Positions 1-6,597 of a stretch of DNA of 9,514 nt are shown here, piece after piece (position 1 is the first letter of the stretch; each line of letters opens with the position of its first letter). The notes under the pieces are model-generated. The model had not been told where the DNA came from. It saw only the letters and a list, made by a program, of their open reading frames with translations, and searched no databases. The stretch is from positions 1 through 9,514 of the forward strand of contig JBECKQ010000389.1 of the NCBI GenBank assembly GCA_040235375.1, in the 5' to 3' direction. The stretch is from JBECKQ01 sp040235375 (GTDB lineage Bacteria; Planctomycetota; Phycisphaerae; UBA1845). The position numbers and the translations under genes were made by a program.

Positions 1-184
1 AATGGGCTTGCCCGTCGAGAAGTTCTCGATCAACATCGACCGTTGGGGCAATACGTCCTCCGCATCGATCGGTCTGGCCTTGCACGAGGAACGCATGGCC
101 GGCCGCGTCAAGCAGGGAGACCTGGTCATGCTCATCGCGTTCGGCGCCGGGCTCACCTGGGGCATTCTCGTCCTGCGGATGTAG
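1..184 (+). CDS. fabH: 3-oxoacyl-ACP synthase III (FabH), C-terminal end only
   Basis: This is the last 60 codons or so of a gene that begins before the window; the ATG at position 2 is an internal codon. FabH (KAS III) condenses acetyl-CoA with malonyl-ACP to start fatty-acid synthesis in the cytoplasm. The visible tail has the segment RWGNTSSASIGLAL, whose Asn matches the catalytic Asn of the Cys-His-Asn triad (Asn274 in E. coli FabH, in a GNTSAAS context). It ends with FGAGLTWG, the glycine-rich closing strand typical of the family. The catalytic Cys and His lie outside the window. The gene stops with TAG 51 bases before fabD, and its place at the head of fabD-fabG-acpP-fabF supports FabH over other thiolase-fold enzymes. 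Confidence 0.93.
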   Translation, partial: MGLPVEKFSINIDRWGNTSSASIGLALHEERMAGRVKQGDLVMLIAFGAGLTWGILVLRM

Positions 185-235
185 CTCGGCCAGCATCGCG
201 GAAGCGCGGTCCGCAACGATAAAGAGATCATAGGC

Positions 236-1177
236 ATGGGACACTCAGCCATTCTGTTTCCAGGACAGGGCTCTCAGCTTGTCGGCATGGGCGCCGACGT
301 CGCTCAACTCAGCCGTCGCGCGGCCGATGTCTTCGCCCGCGCGAACCACGCGCTCGGGTTCGACCTGCAAGTGGCCTGCTTCGAGGGGCCGGCCGATACG
401 CTCGAAAGAACCGACGTCCAGCAGCCCGCGATCCTCGTCACCAGCATCGCCTGCCTCGAAGCCCTGGCCGATCAGGGCGAGGTGACCGCTGCATTCCGGG
501 CCGCCGCCGGGCTCAGCCTCGGCGAGTACACGGCGCTCTACTTCGCGGGTGCCTTTACTTTTGAGGATGTTGTGAAGGTCGTGCGGCGGCGGGGTGAGCT
601 GATGCAGGAAGCGGCCTTGGCCAGTCCGAGCGGCATGGTCTCGCTCATCGGAGCCGACGAGGACAAGGCCGCGGACCTTTGCGAAATGGCCGCGGCCGGC
701 GAAGTCCTCGCTCCCGCGAACTTGAACTGCCCGGGCCAGGTAGTCATCTCCGGAAGCAAGGGTGCCTGTCAGCGCGCTCTGGACATGGCCGAAGAAGTCG
801 GCTGCCGCGCCGTGCCGCTCAAGGTGGCCGGCGCGTTTCACTCGCCGCTCATGCAGTCGGCGGCGGACGCCATGCGCGACGTGCTGGCCAGAACGGAGAT
901 TCGACCGCCTCGTTTACCGGTCCTGTCCAACGTGAGCGGCGACTACCATGGCGATCCCGAATCGATCCGCCGCGTGCTCGAGCAGCAGGTCACAAGGCCC
1001 GTCCGCTGGCAGGCGTGCGTTGAACGATTGATTGCCGACGGCTTCGACCGTATGGTCGAGGTCGGCCCGAATCGCGTGCTGACCGGTCTGATGCGCAAAA
1101 TCGATCGCAAGGTGAAGGCGATCAGCATCGGTACCGCAGCAGACGTTGAGCAACAGGAGATTCTCGCTACCGCGTGA
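236..1177 (+). CDS. fabD: Malonyl-CoA:ACP transacylase (FabD)
   Basis: FabD moves the malonyl group from malonyl-CoA to the phosphopantetheine arm of ACP, supplying extender units to FabF and FabH. The 313-residue length is normal for the family. Visible motifs are the oxyanion-loop FPGQGSQ (residues 8-14), the nucleophile elbow GLSLGEY (92-98, Ser94), Arg119 in RRRGELMQEA (the carboxylate-binding Arg, E. coli Arg117) and the catalytic His202 in GAFHSPLM. Near the C-terminus VEVGPNRVLTGLMRKI is also typical. The residue before the nucleophile is Leu where most FabD proteins have His (GHSLGE). The ATG at 236 sits nine bases after a weak AAAGAG (221-226) and places FPGQGSQ where the family expects it. 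The gene lies 51 bases after fabH and 46 bases before the fabG start. Confidence 0.97.
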   Translation: MGHSAILFPGQGSQLVGMGADVAQLSRRAADVFARANHALGFDLQVACFEGPADTLERTDVQQPAILVTSIACLEALADQGEVTAAFRAAAGLSLGEYTALYFAGAFTFEDVVKVVRRRGELMQEAALASPSGMVSLIGADEDKAADLCEMAAAGEVLAPANLNCPGQVVISGSKGACQRALDMAEEVGCRAVPLKVAGAFHSPLMQSAADAMRDVLARTEIRPPRLPVLSNVSGDYHGDPESIRRVLEQQVTRPVRWQACVERLIADGFDRMVEVGPNRVLTGLMRKIDRKVKAISIGTAADVEQQEILATA

Positions 1178-1211
1178 TCGTCCCTCGGTCGAATCGCGAA
1201 GGGATGAACGG

Positions 1212-1218
1212 AAGGAGG
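1212..1218 (+). promoter_or_regulatory. Shine-Dalgarno site that fixes the fabG start
   Basis: AAGGAGG lies five bases before a GTG at 1224. It chooses that GTG over the in-frame TTG at 1146, which would overlap the end of fabD and add 26 residues with no counterpart in FabG proteins. Confidence 0.85.
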
Positions 1219-1223
1219 GTCCC

Positions 1224-1970
1224 GTGGAACTGAAAGACACAGTGGCCATGATCACCGGAGGCAGCCGCGGCATCGGCAGGGCGGCATGCATGGCCCTCGC
1301 CGCGCGCGGCGCGACCGTTGTTGCCTGCGCCCGCGACTCGGGCAAGCTGGAGGAAGTTGCGGCCGAAAGCCGGTCGCGAGAGCTGGCCGGAACCATCGTT
1401 CCCCTCGTGCTGGACGTTACGGACCGGGCGAGCGTCGAAGAGGCAGTGGACTCCGTCGCCGGAAATCACGGCCGGATCGACGCGTTGGTCAATAACGCCG
1501 GTATCACCCGCGACGGCCTCCTCATGGGCATGTCGGACGAGGACTTTGACGACGTGCTCACCGCGAACCTGCGGTCGGTATTCTGGCTCACGCGGGCAGC
1601 CATACGGCACATGGTCCGCGCACGCAGAGGCCGGATCATCAACATCTCCAGCGTGGCGGGCGTGATGGGCAATCCGGGCCAGTGCAACTATGCGGCGAGC
1701 AAGGCGGGCATCATCGGATTCTCGAAATCCGTTGCCAAGGAAGTTGCCCGGCGTAATATAACCTGCAACGTGGTCGCCCCCGGGTTCGTCGCGACGGAAA
1801 TGACCGACGTGCTGCCGGACAAACTCAAGGAATCGGTCAAGCCGCTGATTCCCATGCAACGATTCGGCCGGCCGGAGGAAATCGCCGAGGTCATCGCCTT
1901 CCTGGCAGGCGAGAGCGCCTCTTACATCACGGGCCAGGTGTTGATTGTCGATGGCGGACTTCACATGTAG
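1224..1970 (+). CDS. fabG: 3-oxoacyl-ACP reductase (FabG)
   Basis: FabG is the NADPH-dependent short-chain dehydrogenase that reduces 3-oxoacyl-ACP to (R)-3-hydroxyacyl-ACP in each elongation cycle. From the GTG start the protein has 248 residues, the usual length. The Rossmann motif TGGSRGIG is at 11-18, the NNAG motif at 90-93, and the catalytic tetrad is Asn115, Ser143, Tyr156 and Lys160 (the last two in NYAASKAG). The segment NVVAPGFVATEMT (182-194) and the closing VDGGLHM are standard for FabG. The SDR family is large, but the position between fabD and acpP makes FabG the clear choice. A strong ribosome site lies just upstream, and 122 bases separate the stop from the ACP start. Confidence 0.96.
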   Translation: MELKDTVAMITGGSRGIGRAACMALAARGATVVACARDSGKLEEVAAESRSRELAGTIVPLVLDVTDRASVEEAVDSVAGNHGRIDALVNNAGITRDGLLMGMSDEDFDDVLTANLRSVFWLTRAAIRHMVRARRGRIINISSVAGVMGNPGQCNYAASKAGIIGFSKSVAKEVARRNITCNVVAPGFVATEMTDVLPDKLKESVKPLIPMQRFGRPEEIAEVIAFLAGESASYITGQVLIVDGGLHM

Positions 1971-2024
1971 GGACGCTTCCGCCGGCGGCGTGGAGATTCT
2001 TGCGTCGCGTCCCGCGAGAGACTA

Positions 2025-2067
2025 CGATTTCCGCGATTCGCGGCCGGTGCAGGCCGATGGGAAATCG
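2025..2067 (+). promoter_or_regulatory. Nested inverted repeats in the leader of the ACP gene
   Basis: In the 122-base gap between fabG and the ACP gene, CGATTTCC (2025-2032) is matched by its exact complement GGAAATCG (2060-2067). Inside the loop, CGGCC (2041-2045) pairs with GGCCG (2052-2056). A competing hairpin, CCGCG-ATT-CGCGG (2031-2043), uses some of the same bases, so two folds exclude each other. No T-tract follows, so it is not a standard terminator. It ends 12 bases before the ACP ribosome site. A role as RNA processing site, stabiliser or attenuator is inference. Confidence 0.4.
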
Positions 2068-2079
2068 CGGGTGAGAGTT

Positions 2080-2084
2080 GGAGG
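2080..2084 (+). promoter_or_regulatory. Shine-Dalgarno site that fixes the ACP start
   Basis: GGAGG lies eight bases before the GTG at 2093. An in-frame TTG at 2078 overlaps this site and would add five residues (starting MEDYS). The spacing favours the GTG. Confidence 0.75.
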
Positions 2085-2092
2085 ATTATTCG

Positions 2093-2347
2093 GTGCCCAC
2101 GCGCGAGGAAATCGAAGAGAAGGTCAAGGAAATCGTCAGCGAGCAGATGGGCGTTGACAAGGGCGACATTTCCGCGGAAACGTCGTTCGTCAACGATCTC
2201 AACGCCGACTCGCTCGACACGGTCGAACTCGTCATGGAGTTGGAGGACGAGTTCGATATGAACATTCCCGACGAAGAGGCCGAGAAGCTCCAGACCATCG
2301 GTGCCGCGGTGGACTTCATCGAGAAGCACATCGCCGCCAAGGCATGA
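2093..2347 (+). CDS. acpP: Acyl carrier protein
   Basis: ACP carries growing acyl chains on a 4'-phosphopantetheine arm and is the shared substrate of the enzymes encoded around it. The protein has 84 residues, is strongly acidic, and has the four-helix pattern of the family. The attachment serine is Ser40 in the NADSLDTVEL motif (37-46), followed by the acidic recognition helix with LVMELEDEF (46-54) that contacts partner enzymes. The GTG start is chosen from the ribosome site just upstream; an in-frame TTG five codons earlier is the alternative. Its place between fabG and fabF is the classical one, so it is the fatty-acid ACP rather than a carrier for polyketide or lipid A side pathways. 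The leader contains inverted repeats, which may help set its high expression. Confidence 0.96.
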   Translation: MPTREEIEEKVKEIVSEQMGVDKGDISAETSFVNDLNADSLDTVELVMELEDEFDMNIPDEEAEKLQTIGAAVDFIEKHIAAKA

Positions 2348-2407
2348 CGTGCGCCTCGTTTCAAGGTGACTCTCTTTTGCTGCCAGTCCTTTTGATCGGG
2401 GATAGCG

Positions 2408-3652
2408 ATGTCTGAGCGCCGTGTTGTAGTGACCGGGATGGGGTTGGTCACCAGTCTCGGCGAGACGGTGGACAGCTTCTGGAGTAATCTCGTCGCCGGC
2501 AAGTCGGGCGTCCGGCGTGTCACGCTCTTCGACACGTCCGCGTTCGACGTCCGGATCGGCGGCGAATGCAAGGACTTCGACGCCGGTAAACGCTTCGATC
2601 GCAAGGCAATGAAACGCCTCGATCGATTCGCCCAGTTCGCCCTTGCCGCCGCGGTCGAAGCCACGGAAACGTCCGGCATCGACTTCAAGAACTACCCCGA
2701 CCCCTACCGCCTCGGCGTGATCATCGGCGCCGGCATCGGCGGTCTCAGCGAGTTCGAGGAGCAACACCTGCGACTGATCGAAAAGGGGCCCAGCAAGGTT
2801 TCCGCTTTCACCATTCCCAAGCTCATGGTCAACGCCGCGGCCGGCAACCTGGCCATCGAATACCAGATCAAGGGAATCAGCGCGACTGTCGGCACGGCCT
2901 GCGCTTCCGCCGGCCACGCCATGAATGACGCGTATAACGCCATTCGTTACGGTACCACCGACGTCGTGCTCACGGGCGGCTCGGAGGCCGCGCTCACCCC
3001 GATCGGCATCAGCGCGTTCGCCGCGATGAAAGCGCTCAGCACCCGCAACGACGATCCCGAGGGCGCGAGTCGTCCCTGGGATCGCGATCGCGACGGCTTC
3101 ATTCTGGCCGAAGGCTCCGGCCTACTCGTTTTCGAAGCGCTCGAGCACGCCCGCAAGCGCGGCGCGAAGATCTTCGCCGAGGTGCTCGGCTTCGGCACCA
3201 GCACCGACGCGGCGCATATCGCCCAGCCCGACGATCAGGGTACCGGCGCCGCCGCCGCCATGCGCATGTGCCTCAAGCGCGCCAATCTGAACCCCGACGA
3301 CGTCGACTACATTAACGCTCACGGCACCAGCACGGACCTTGGCGACGTCGCCGAGACCGTCGCCATCAAGCACGCTTTCGGCCCCCACGCGAAAAAGCTC
3401 GCCGTGAGCAGCACGAAAAGCTCCATCGGTCACCTGCTCGGCGCCAGCGGCGGCGTCGAACTGATCGCCACCATCATGGGCATCAACAACGCCACCGCCC
3501 CGGCCACCCTCAACCTGGACAATCCCAGCGAAGGCTGCGATCTCGACTACGTCCCCAAAACCGCCCGGGACCTGCGGATCCGCCACGCCATGAGCAATTC
3601 ATTCGGCTTTGGCGGCCACAACAGCAGCATCCTCGTCGGCCGCTTCGAGTAG
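2408..3652 (+). CDS. fabF: 3-oxoacyl-ACP synthase II (FabF)
   Basis: FabF condenses acyl-ACP with malonyl-ACP in chain elongation. The 414-residue length is standard for KAS II. The Cys-His-His catalytic set is intact: Cys165 in GTACASAGHA, His305 in INAHGTSTDLGD and His342 in KSSIGHLLGASGG, with the conserved Lys337 just before it. VVVTGMGLVTSLG (6-18) opens the thiolase fold, and SNSFGFGGHN (396-405) is the C-terminal loop with the gating Phe. An ATG start follows a modest GGGGA (2398-2402). The gene lies 60 bases after the ACP stop. FabB would be the other possibility, but the fabG-acpP-fabF context and the sequence fit FabF. Confidence 0.96.
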   Translation: MSERRVVVTGMGLVTSLGETVDSFWSNLVAGKSGVRRVTLFDTSAFDVRIGGECKDFDAGKRFDRKAMKRLDRFAQFALAAAVEATETSGIDFKNYPDPYRLGVIIGAGIGGLSEFEEQHLRLIEKGPSKVSAFTIPKLMVNAAAGNLAIEYQIKGISATVGTACASAGHAMNDAYNAIRYGTTDVVLTGGSEAALTPIGISAFAAMKALSTRNDDPEGASRPWDRDRDGFILAEGSGLLVFEALEHARKRGAKIFAEVLGFGTSTDAAHIAQPDDQGTGAAAAMRMCLKRANLNPDDVDYINAHGTSTDLGDVAETVAIKHAFGPHAKKLAVSSTKSSIGHLLGASGGVELIATIMGINNATAPATLNLDNPSEGCDLDYVPKTARDLRIRHAMSNSFGFGGHNSSILVGRFE

Positions 3653-3741
3653 TCTTCAAGCCGCCCCGACGAACGTGCCGATACATCGTTGCGTGGTCGC
3701 GCCTCGTGCCGGAGGCGAACTGCGCCGTTGGTACGCTCAGC

Positions 3742-4167
3742 ATGAATTCCGACATCATCGATCAATGTGAGATCGACGCCCTCGTCGCCTCCGCCAATCT
3801 CCTTGCTGCCGAGACCGAGCAGGAGCTAAACGGAATGGCCTCCGGCCCGCCGCAGCGCGAGGCGATCCGCCGGACGCCGGCGCGTGCGCCGACACCACGG
3901 GAGCTTCGTGAATTCCGCCGAATACTCCGCATCAGCGTCCCCGTCATCGCGAATCTGGCCGAGCGCAACCTGGCCCTCAAAGAGGTGCTGGGCTGGACCC
4001 CCGGCTCGATCATCGAGTTCGATCAGCCCGCGGACGCCGACCTGGACCTTGTTGTCGGCAATCGCCGCATCGGCATCGGCCAGGCGGTAAAAGTGGGGGA
4101 GAACTTCGGCATCCGCATCACCGAGATCGGCGATCTCGTCGATCGCATCCGCGCCCTCGGTCCGTGA
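3742..4167 (+). CDS. Flagellar motor switch protein, FliN type with a FliM-like N-terminal EIDAL segment
   Basis: The C-terminal part (about residues 60-137 of 141) is a SpoA/FliN domain: it begins RILRISVPVIANLAERN, has the central LGWTPGSIIEFD, and ends with VKVGENFGIRITEIGD, all hallmark positions. FliN proteins build the lower C-ring of the flagellar switch, where they bind FliM, FliG-linked structures and the export apparatus; type III secretion systems use relatives. The first 20 residues carry DQCEIDALVAS, which resembles the (L)SQ-EIDALL peptide with which FliM and FliY bind phosphorylated CheY. A low-complexity Pro/Arg/Ala linker (about 36-55) joins the two, with no CheC-like middle domain. 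The ATG at 3742 is preferred because it puts the EIDAL segment at the extreme N-terminus; a GTG at 3706 would add 12 residues, and neither start has a clear ribosome site. No other flagellar gene is in the window. Confidence 0.85.
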   Translation: MNSDIIDQCEIDALVASANLLAAETEQELNGMASGPPQREAIRRTPARAPTPRELREFRRILRISVPVIANLAERNLALKEVLGWTPGSIIEFDQPADADLDLVVGNRRIGIGQAVKVGENFGIRITEIGDLVDRIRALGP

Positions 4168-4180
4168 GTGTCGCACCGCG

Positions 4181-5410
4181 TCACTTGTCCTGGCGGCCCG
4201 CCATCTTCTTCATCAACTCCAGCGCTTCGTCTCGCGTCGCAAGCTCTTCGTTCAACTGCGCGCGATATACCGCGGCCAGCGTCCGACCATAGAGCGGCCC
4301 CGGGCGGATCTCCAAGGCGAGCAGGTCGTCTCCCGTAACCAGCGGTGGGGGGGCTACGTCCGCCTCCGCGATCTTCCGCGCCGCGGCCGCGATGTGATCG
4401 ACGCGCCCGGCCGGCAGGTTGTCCGCCGCGGCGATCGCCCGCGCCAGCGATACGACCTGCTCGAACAGACCCGTCGCCCGCAGCATCTTCATGTCGGCCA
4501 ACTGCCACACTTTGTCACTGAGCAGATCGCCGGCCCACGTCACGAGCGTTTGCGCCGTATCGATCACCTCGTTGCTGCACCGCAAGTTCCGGCAGGCCAC
4601 TCCAACAGCGGCTGCGCCGAAGCACTGAAGGGCAGCCGCAAGCGCCGTTGTCGAGGAAGCTTCTTCCGGCAAGTGCGCCAGAATGCATTCCGCCCTGCAA
4701 GCCTGTTCGTCCGTCCACGCAACGCCGGAAACAAGGTGATTCGCCAGCCCGGTTTCGACGATCAGCCGCCATCCCCGCGCCCGACCGGGGTCGCCGAGGA
4801 TCATCTGCAGCTCCATCCGGATGCGTTCTGGCGTGATCTGGGCGATCCGCGGGGCATGCCGCCGAATCGCCTCGAAAGTGCCCGTTTCAATCTCGAATCC
4901 CAGCCGTGCGGCGAATCGCACGGCCCGCAACATCCGAAGATGATCCTCCGCAAAACGTTCGTCCGCCACTCCGATGCACCGAACCAACCGCGCTTCGAGG
5001 TCGCGCCGCCCGCCGACGTAGTCGACGATCTCGTCGGCCAGGGGATCGAAGAACATGCCGTTGATCGTGAAGTCCCGCCGCTGCGCGTCCTCCTGCGCCG
5101 AGGCGAACCGCACCGACGCCGGCCTCCGCCCGTCCTCGTACGCCTCGTCGATCCGAAACGTCGCCACCTCGATCTCGCACCCGCCGAGCGATACCAGCAC
5201 CACCCCAAACTGTGCCCCGACGCGCTTCGTCCGCCGGAAAAGCCGGCAGACCTGCTCCGGCGTCGCGCTGGTCGCGATGTCGTGATCCTTCGGCTCGCGG
5301 CCAAGCAACTGGTCGCGAACGCATCCGCCGGCCAGCAACGCCTCGTGGCCCGCCGATCGGAGTCGCTGCACGATCCGCTTCGCCGCTTCGTATGAATCGG
5401 GCTGCGTCAT
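4181..5410 (-). CDS. cca: CCA-adding tRNA nucleotidyltransferase
   Basis: This class II nucleotidyltransferase adds or repairs the 3'-CCA of tRNAs. The N-terminal catalytic head has LLAGGCVRDQLLG (25-37) and the metal-binding DxD pair Asp42/Asp44 in KDHDIAT. It is followed by RRDFTINGMFFDP (111-123), the ERFAEDHLRMLRAVRFAARLGF segment (151-172, the RRF/EDH templating region) and ITPERIRMEL (192-201). The C-terminal third has the helical tRNA-binding ending with LVTGDDLLAL and a closing EALELMKKM; no HD phosphohydrolase motif is seen. At 409 residues it is the length of a bacterial CCA enzyme. A poly(A) polymerase of the PcnB type is the alternative, but the C-terminal region argues against it. 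Its start overlaps the rsmD stop by ATGA, so the two are probably translated together. It ends 13 bases from the fliN-like gene, tail to tail, with no visible terminator. Confidence 0.92.
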   Translation of the reverse strand: MTQPDSYEAAKRIVQRLRSAGHEALLAGGCVRDQLLGREPKDHDIATSATPEQVCRLFRRTKRVGAQFGVVLVSLGGCEIEVATFRIDEAYEDGRRPASVRFASAQEDAQRRDFTINGMFFDPLADEIVDYVGGRRDLEARLVRCIGVADERFAEDHLRMLRAVRFAARLGFEIETGTFEAIRRHAPRIAQITPERIRMELQMILGDPGRARGWRLIVETGLANHLVSGVAWTDEQACRAECILAHLPEEASSTTALAAALQCFGAAAVGVACRNLRCSNEVIDTAQTLVTWAGDLLSDKVWQLADMKMLRATGLFEQVVSLARAIAAADNLPAGRVDHIAAAARKIAEADVAPPPLVTGDDLLALEIRPGPLYGRTLAAVYRAQLNEELATRDEALELMKKMAGRQDK

Positions 5411-6042
5411 TCAATTGCCTCGCTGCCGTCGCTGTCGGACTGTATTTGCCGAAGCCGCGCCAGGATCGTGATCGCCATCCGGCCATACACCCGCCGGTCA
5501 TCGACCAGCCAGTGCTTGCCGATCGTGCCCCGAAAATCCACGCGTTTCTCGTGCCTCAGCACGACAACCACCGATTCCGCCGTCGCGTCGCTCGTGCCCA
5601 ATCGCCTCAGAAGGCTGGACAGCTTCGAGGCCGGCCCGGTGTCGCGCGCGTCCAGGTAGGGCGGATCGAGGAATAAAAGGTCGAGCGGCATGCACGCGGT
5701 GGGGGGGCGAATGCCCGCGCGATACACGTCGGAGACCACCACCATCGCCTCAGGTCCGACCCGGAGCGTCCCGAGATTCCGCCGCAGCACGGCCACCGCT
5801 TCGGGATACCGCTCGAAGAAGCACGCCCTCGCTGCTCCGCGCGAGAGCGCCTCGAGCCCCAGCGAGCCGCCCCCGCAGAACACGTCCGCCACGCGCAGAG
5901 GCGGCAGCTCGCCCGGCGTGCCGAATCGACTGCCCAGAATGTCGAACAGCGACGTCTTCACACGGTCCGTGATGGGGCGCGTAAGGCCCGTAGCCGGCCA
6001 CTCGATCCGCCTTGCTCGCCACTGACCCCCAACGATCCGCAT
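5407..6042 (-). CDS. rsmD: 16S rRNA (guanine-966-N2) methyltransferase RsmD
   Basis: RsmD transfers a methyl group from S-adenosylmethionine to N2 of G966 in 16S rRNA in the assembled 30S subunit. The protein opens MRIVGGQWRARRI, followed by TRPITDRVKTSLFDIL (21-36), the usual N-terminus. The SAM-binding motif I is DVFCGGGSLGLEAL (53-66), where most relatives have FAGTGALG or similar, and the catalytic DPPY is at 126-129 within LLFLDPPYL. The start at 6042 is chosen because AAGAGG lies seven bases upstream and because it matches the family N-terminus. A longer reading from 6123 would run across the divergent promoter at 6087-6116. The 211-residue length is slightly above E. coli RsmD. It is the first gene of an rsmD-cca pair with a 4-base stop/start overlap. 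Confidence 0.93.
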   Translation of the reverse strand: MRIVGGQWRARRIEWPATGLTRPITDRVKTSLFDILGSRFGTPGELPPLRVADVFCGGGSLGLEALSRGAARACFFERYPEAVAVLRRNLGTLRVGPEAMVVVSDVYRAGIRPPTACMPLDLLFLDPPYLDARDTGPASKLSSLLRRLGTSDATAESVVVVLRHEKRVDFRGTIGKHWLVDDRRVYGRMAITILARLRQIQSDSDGSEAIE

Positions 6043-6049
6043 CGCCACG

Positions 6050-6055
6050 CCTCTT
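6050..6055 (-). promoter_or_regulatory. Shine-Dalgarno site that fixes the rsmD start
   Basis: Read on the minus strand this is AAGAGG, seven bases before the ATG at 6042-6040. It supports the 211-residue form of RsmD over in-frame ATGs upstream at 6078 and 6123. Confidence 0.7.
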
Positions 6056-6086
6056 GGCTCCTGCCTTCGCTCCCTCATCCCGACAA

Positions 6087-6116
6087 TTGACCGACATGCG
6101 CCGCCGTTTCTATAAT
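6087..6116 (+). promoter_or_regulatory. Sigma70-type promoter for the cysteine-cluster gene / hisS operon
   Basis: TTGACC (6087-6092) and a perfect TATAAT (6111-6116) are separated by 18 bases, close to the consensus. Transcription would start near 6123, giving a leader of roughly 37 bases before the ATG at 6160. It lies in the 117-base gap between the divergent rsmD and the cysteine-cluster gene. No operator or riboswitch-like structure is visible between promoter and start codon. Confidence 0.75.
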
Positions 6117-6159
6117 CCGCCAAGCTACAGGGAATCGCAAGTGATCTGAAGGGTTCGAC

Positions 6160-6597
6160 ATGGGATCTGTTCTATGTGAGCACTGTACCGCGGTCTGCTG
6201 CAACTACATCGCCTTGCCGATCGAGAAGCCGACCACGCGCCGCGACTTCGACGACATCCGCTGGTACGTCATGCACGCCGGCATCTCCGTGTTCGTGGAA
6301 GACGGCGACTGGTATCTGCAAGTTGCCACGCGCTGCGACAATCTCCAGCCGGACAATCTCTGCAGGATTTACACCACGCGCCCGGCCATCTGCCGCGAAT
6401 ACAAGGCCGGCGAGTGTGACTACGAAGGCGGCGACTACCACTACGAGGTCCACTTCAAGTCGCCCGAGGAGGTGGAGGCCTACGCGATCGAAAAGCTCGG
6501 CCGGCGGGGGGCCTTCCGCCAATCGACGAACGGCCGCGCTCGCAAAGCCGGCTCCAACGGTTCGGTCAAGAGCCTGAAAGTCATATTCAAGAAATGA
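6160..6597 (+). CDS. YkgJ-family cysteine-cluster protein (putative zinc/iron-chelating)
   Basis: This 145-residue cytoplasmic protein has eight cysteines in the pattern of the YkgJ / CxxCxxxCC family, whose members are predicted to chelate zinc or iron and have no settled biochemical function. Cys6, Cys9, Cys13 and Cys14 form the N-terminal CxxCxxxCC cluster. Cys59, Cys68, Cys78 and Cys86 form the second half in TRCDNL, NLCRIY, RPAICREY and GECDY. Between them lies RWYVMHAGISVFVEDGDWYL (34-53), which resembles the long version of the domain. The C-terminus is basic (RARKAG, VIFKK) and could contact nucleic acid; that is inference. The ATG follows GAAGGG about six bases upstream and sits just behind a good promoter. 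Its stop overlaps the hisS start as ATGA, so it is translationally coupled to histidyl-tRNA synthetase. Confidence 0.85.
   Translation: MGSVLCEHCTAVCCNYIALPIEKPTTRRDFDDIRWYVMHAGISVFVEDGDWYLQVATRCDNLQPDNLCRIYTTRPAICREYKAGECDYEGGDYHYEVHFKSPEEVEAYAIEKLGRRGAFRQSTNGRARKAGSNGSVKSLKVIFKK

Noticed and set aside
1146..1223. Longer fabG start at a TTG overlapping fabD
   Set aside because: It has no ribosome site and adds 26 residues not typical of FabG, whereas AAGGAGG precedes the GTG at 1224.
1961..2917. Open frame of 318 codons on the minus strand opposite acpP and fabF
   Set aside because: The opposite strand encodes clear ACP and FabF; this frame is a by-product of high GC content.
3701..3716. 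Small hairpin GCCTC/GAGGC after fabF as a terminator
   Set aside because: The stem is only five pairs with no T-tract, so it does not meet the criteria for an intrinsic terminator.
4191..4203. Palindrome TGGCGG-C-CCGCCA at the end of cca as a bidirectional terminator between cca and the fliN-like gene
   Set aside because: It is inside the cca coding region, has a very small loop and no T-tract on either strand.
4394..5395. Open frame of 333 codons on the plus strand
   Set aside because: It is antisense to cca, whose catalytic motifs are complete. The translation is rich in Arg, Pro and His with no family resemblance.
4344..5707. The same 13-base string with seven G in a row occurs in cca and in rsmD (minus-strand C7 runs), suggesting a slippage site
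   Set aside because: Both runs lie in intact reading frames in different phases, encode unrelated residues, and are plausible by chance in DNA this rich in G and C.
6043..6123. Longer rsmD form starting at 6123
   Set aside because: It would span the divergent promoter, and the extra residues precede a standard RsmD N-terminus that has its own ribosome site.
6090..6159. A divergent promoter for rsmD on the minus strand (TTGCGA with GATTAT or TATAGA)
   Set aside because: The hexamers match the consensus poorly, and the match arises mainly from the complement of the strong plus-strand TATAAT. rsmD must have a promoter nearby, but I cannot place it.
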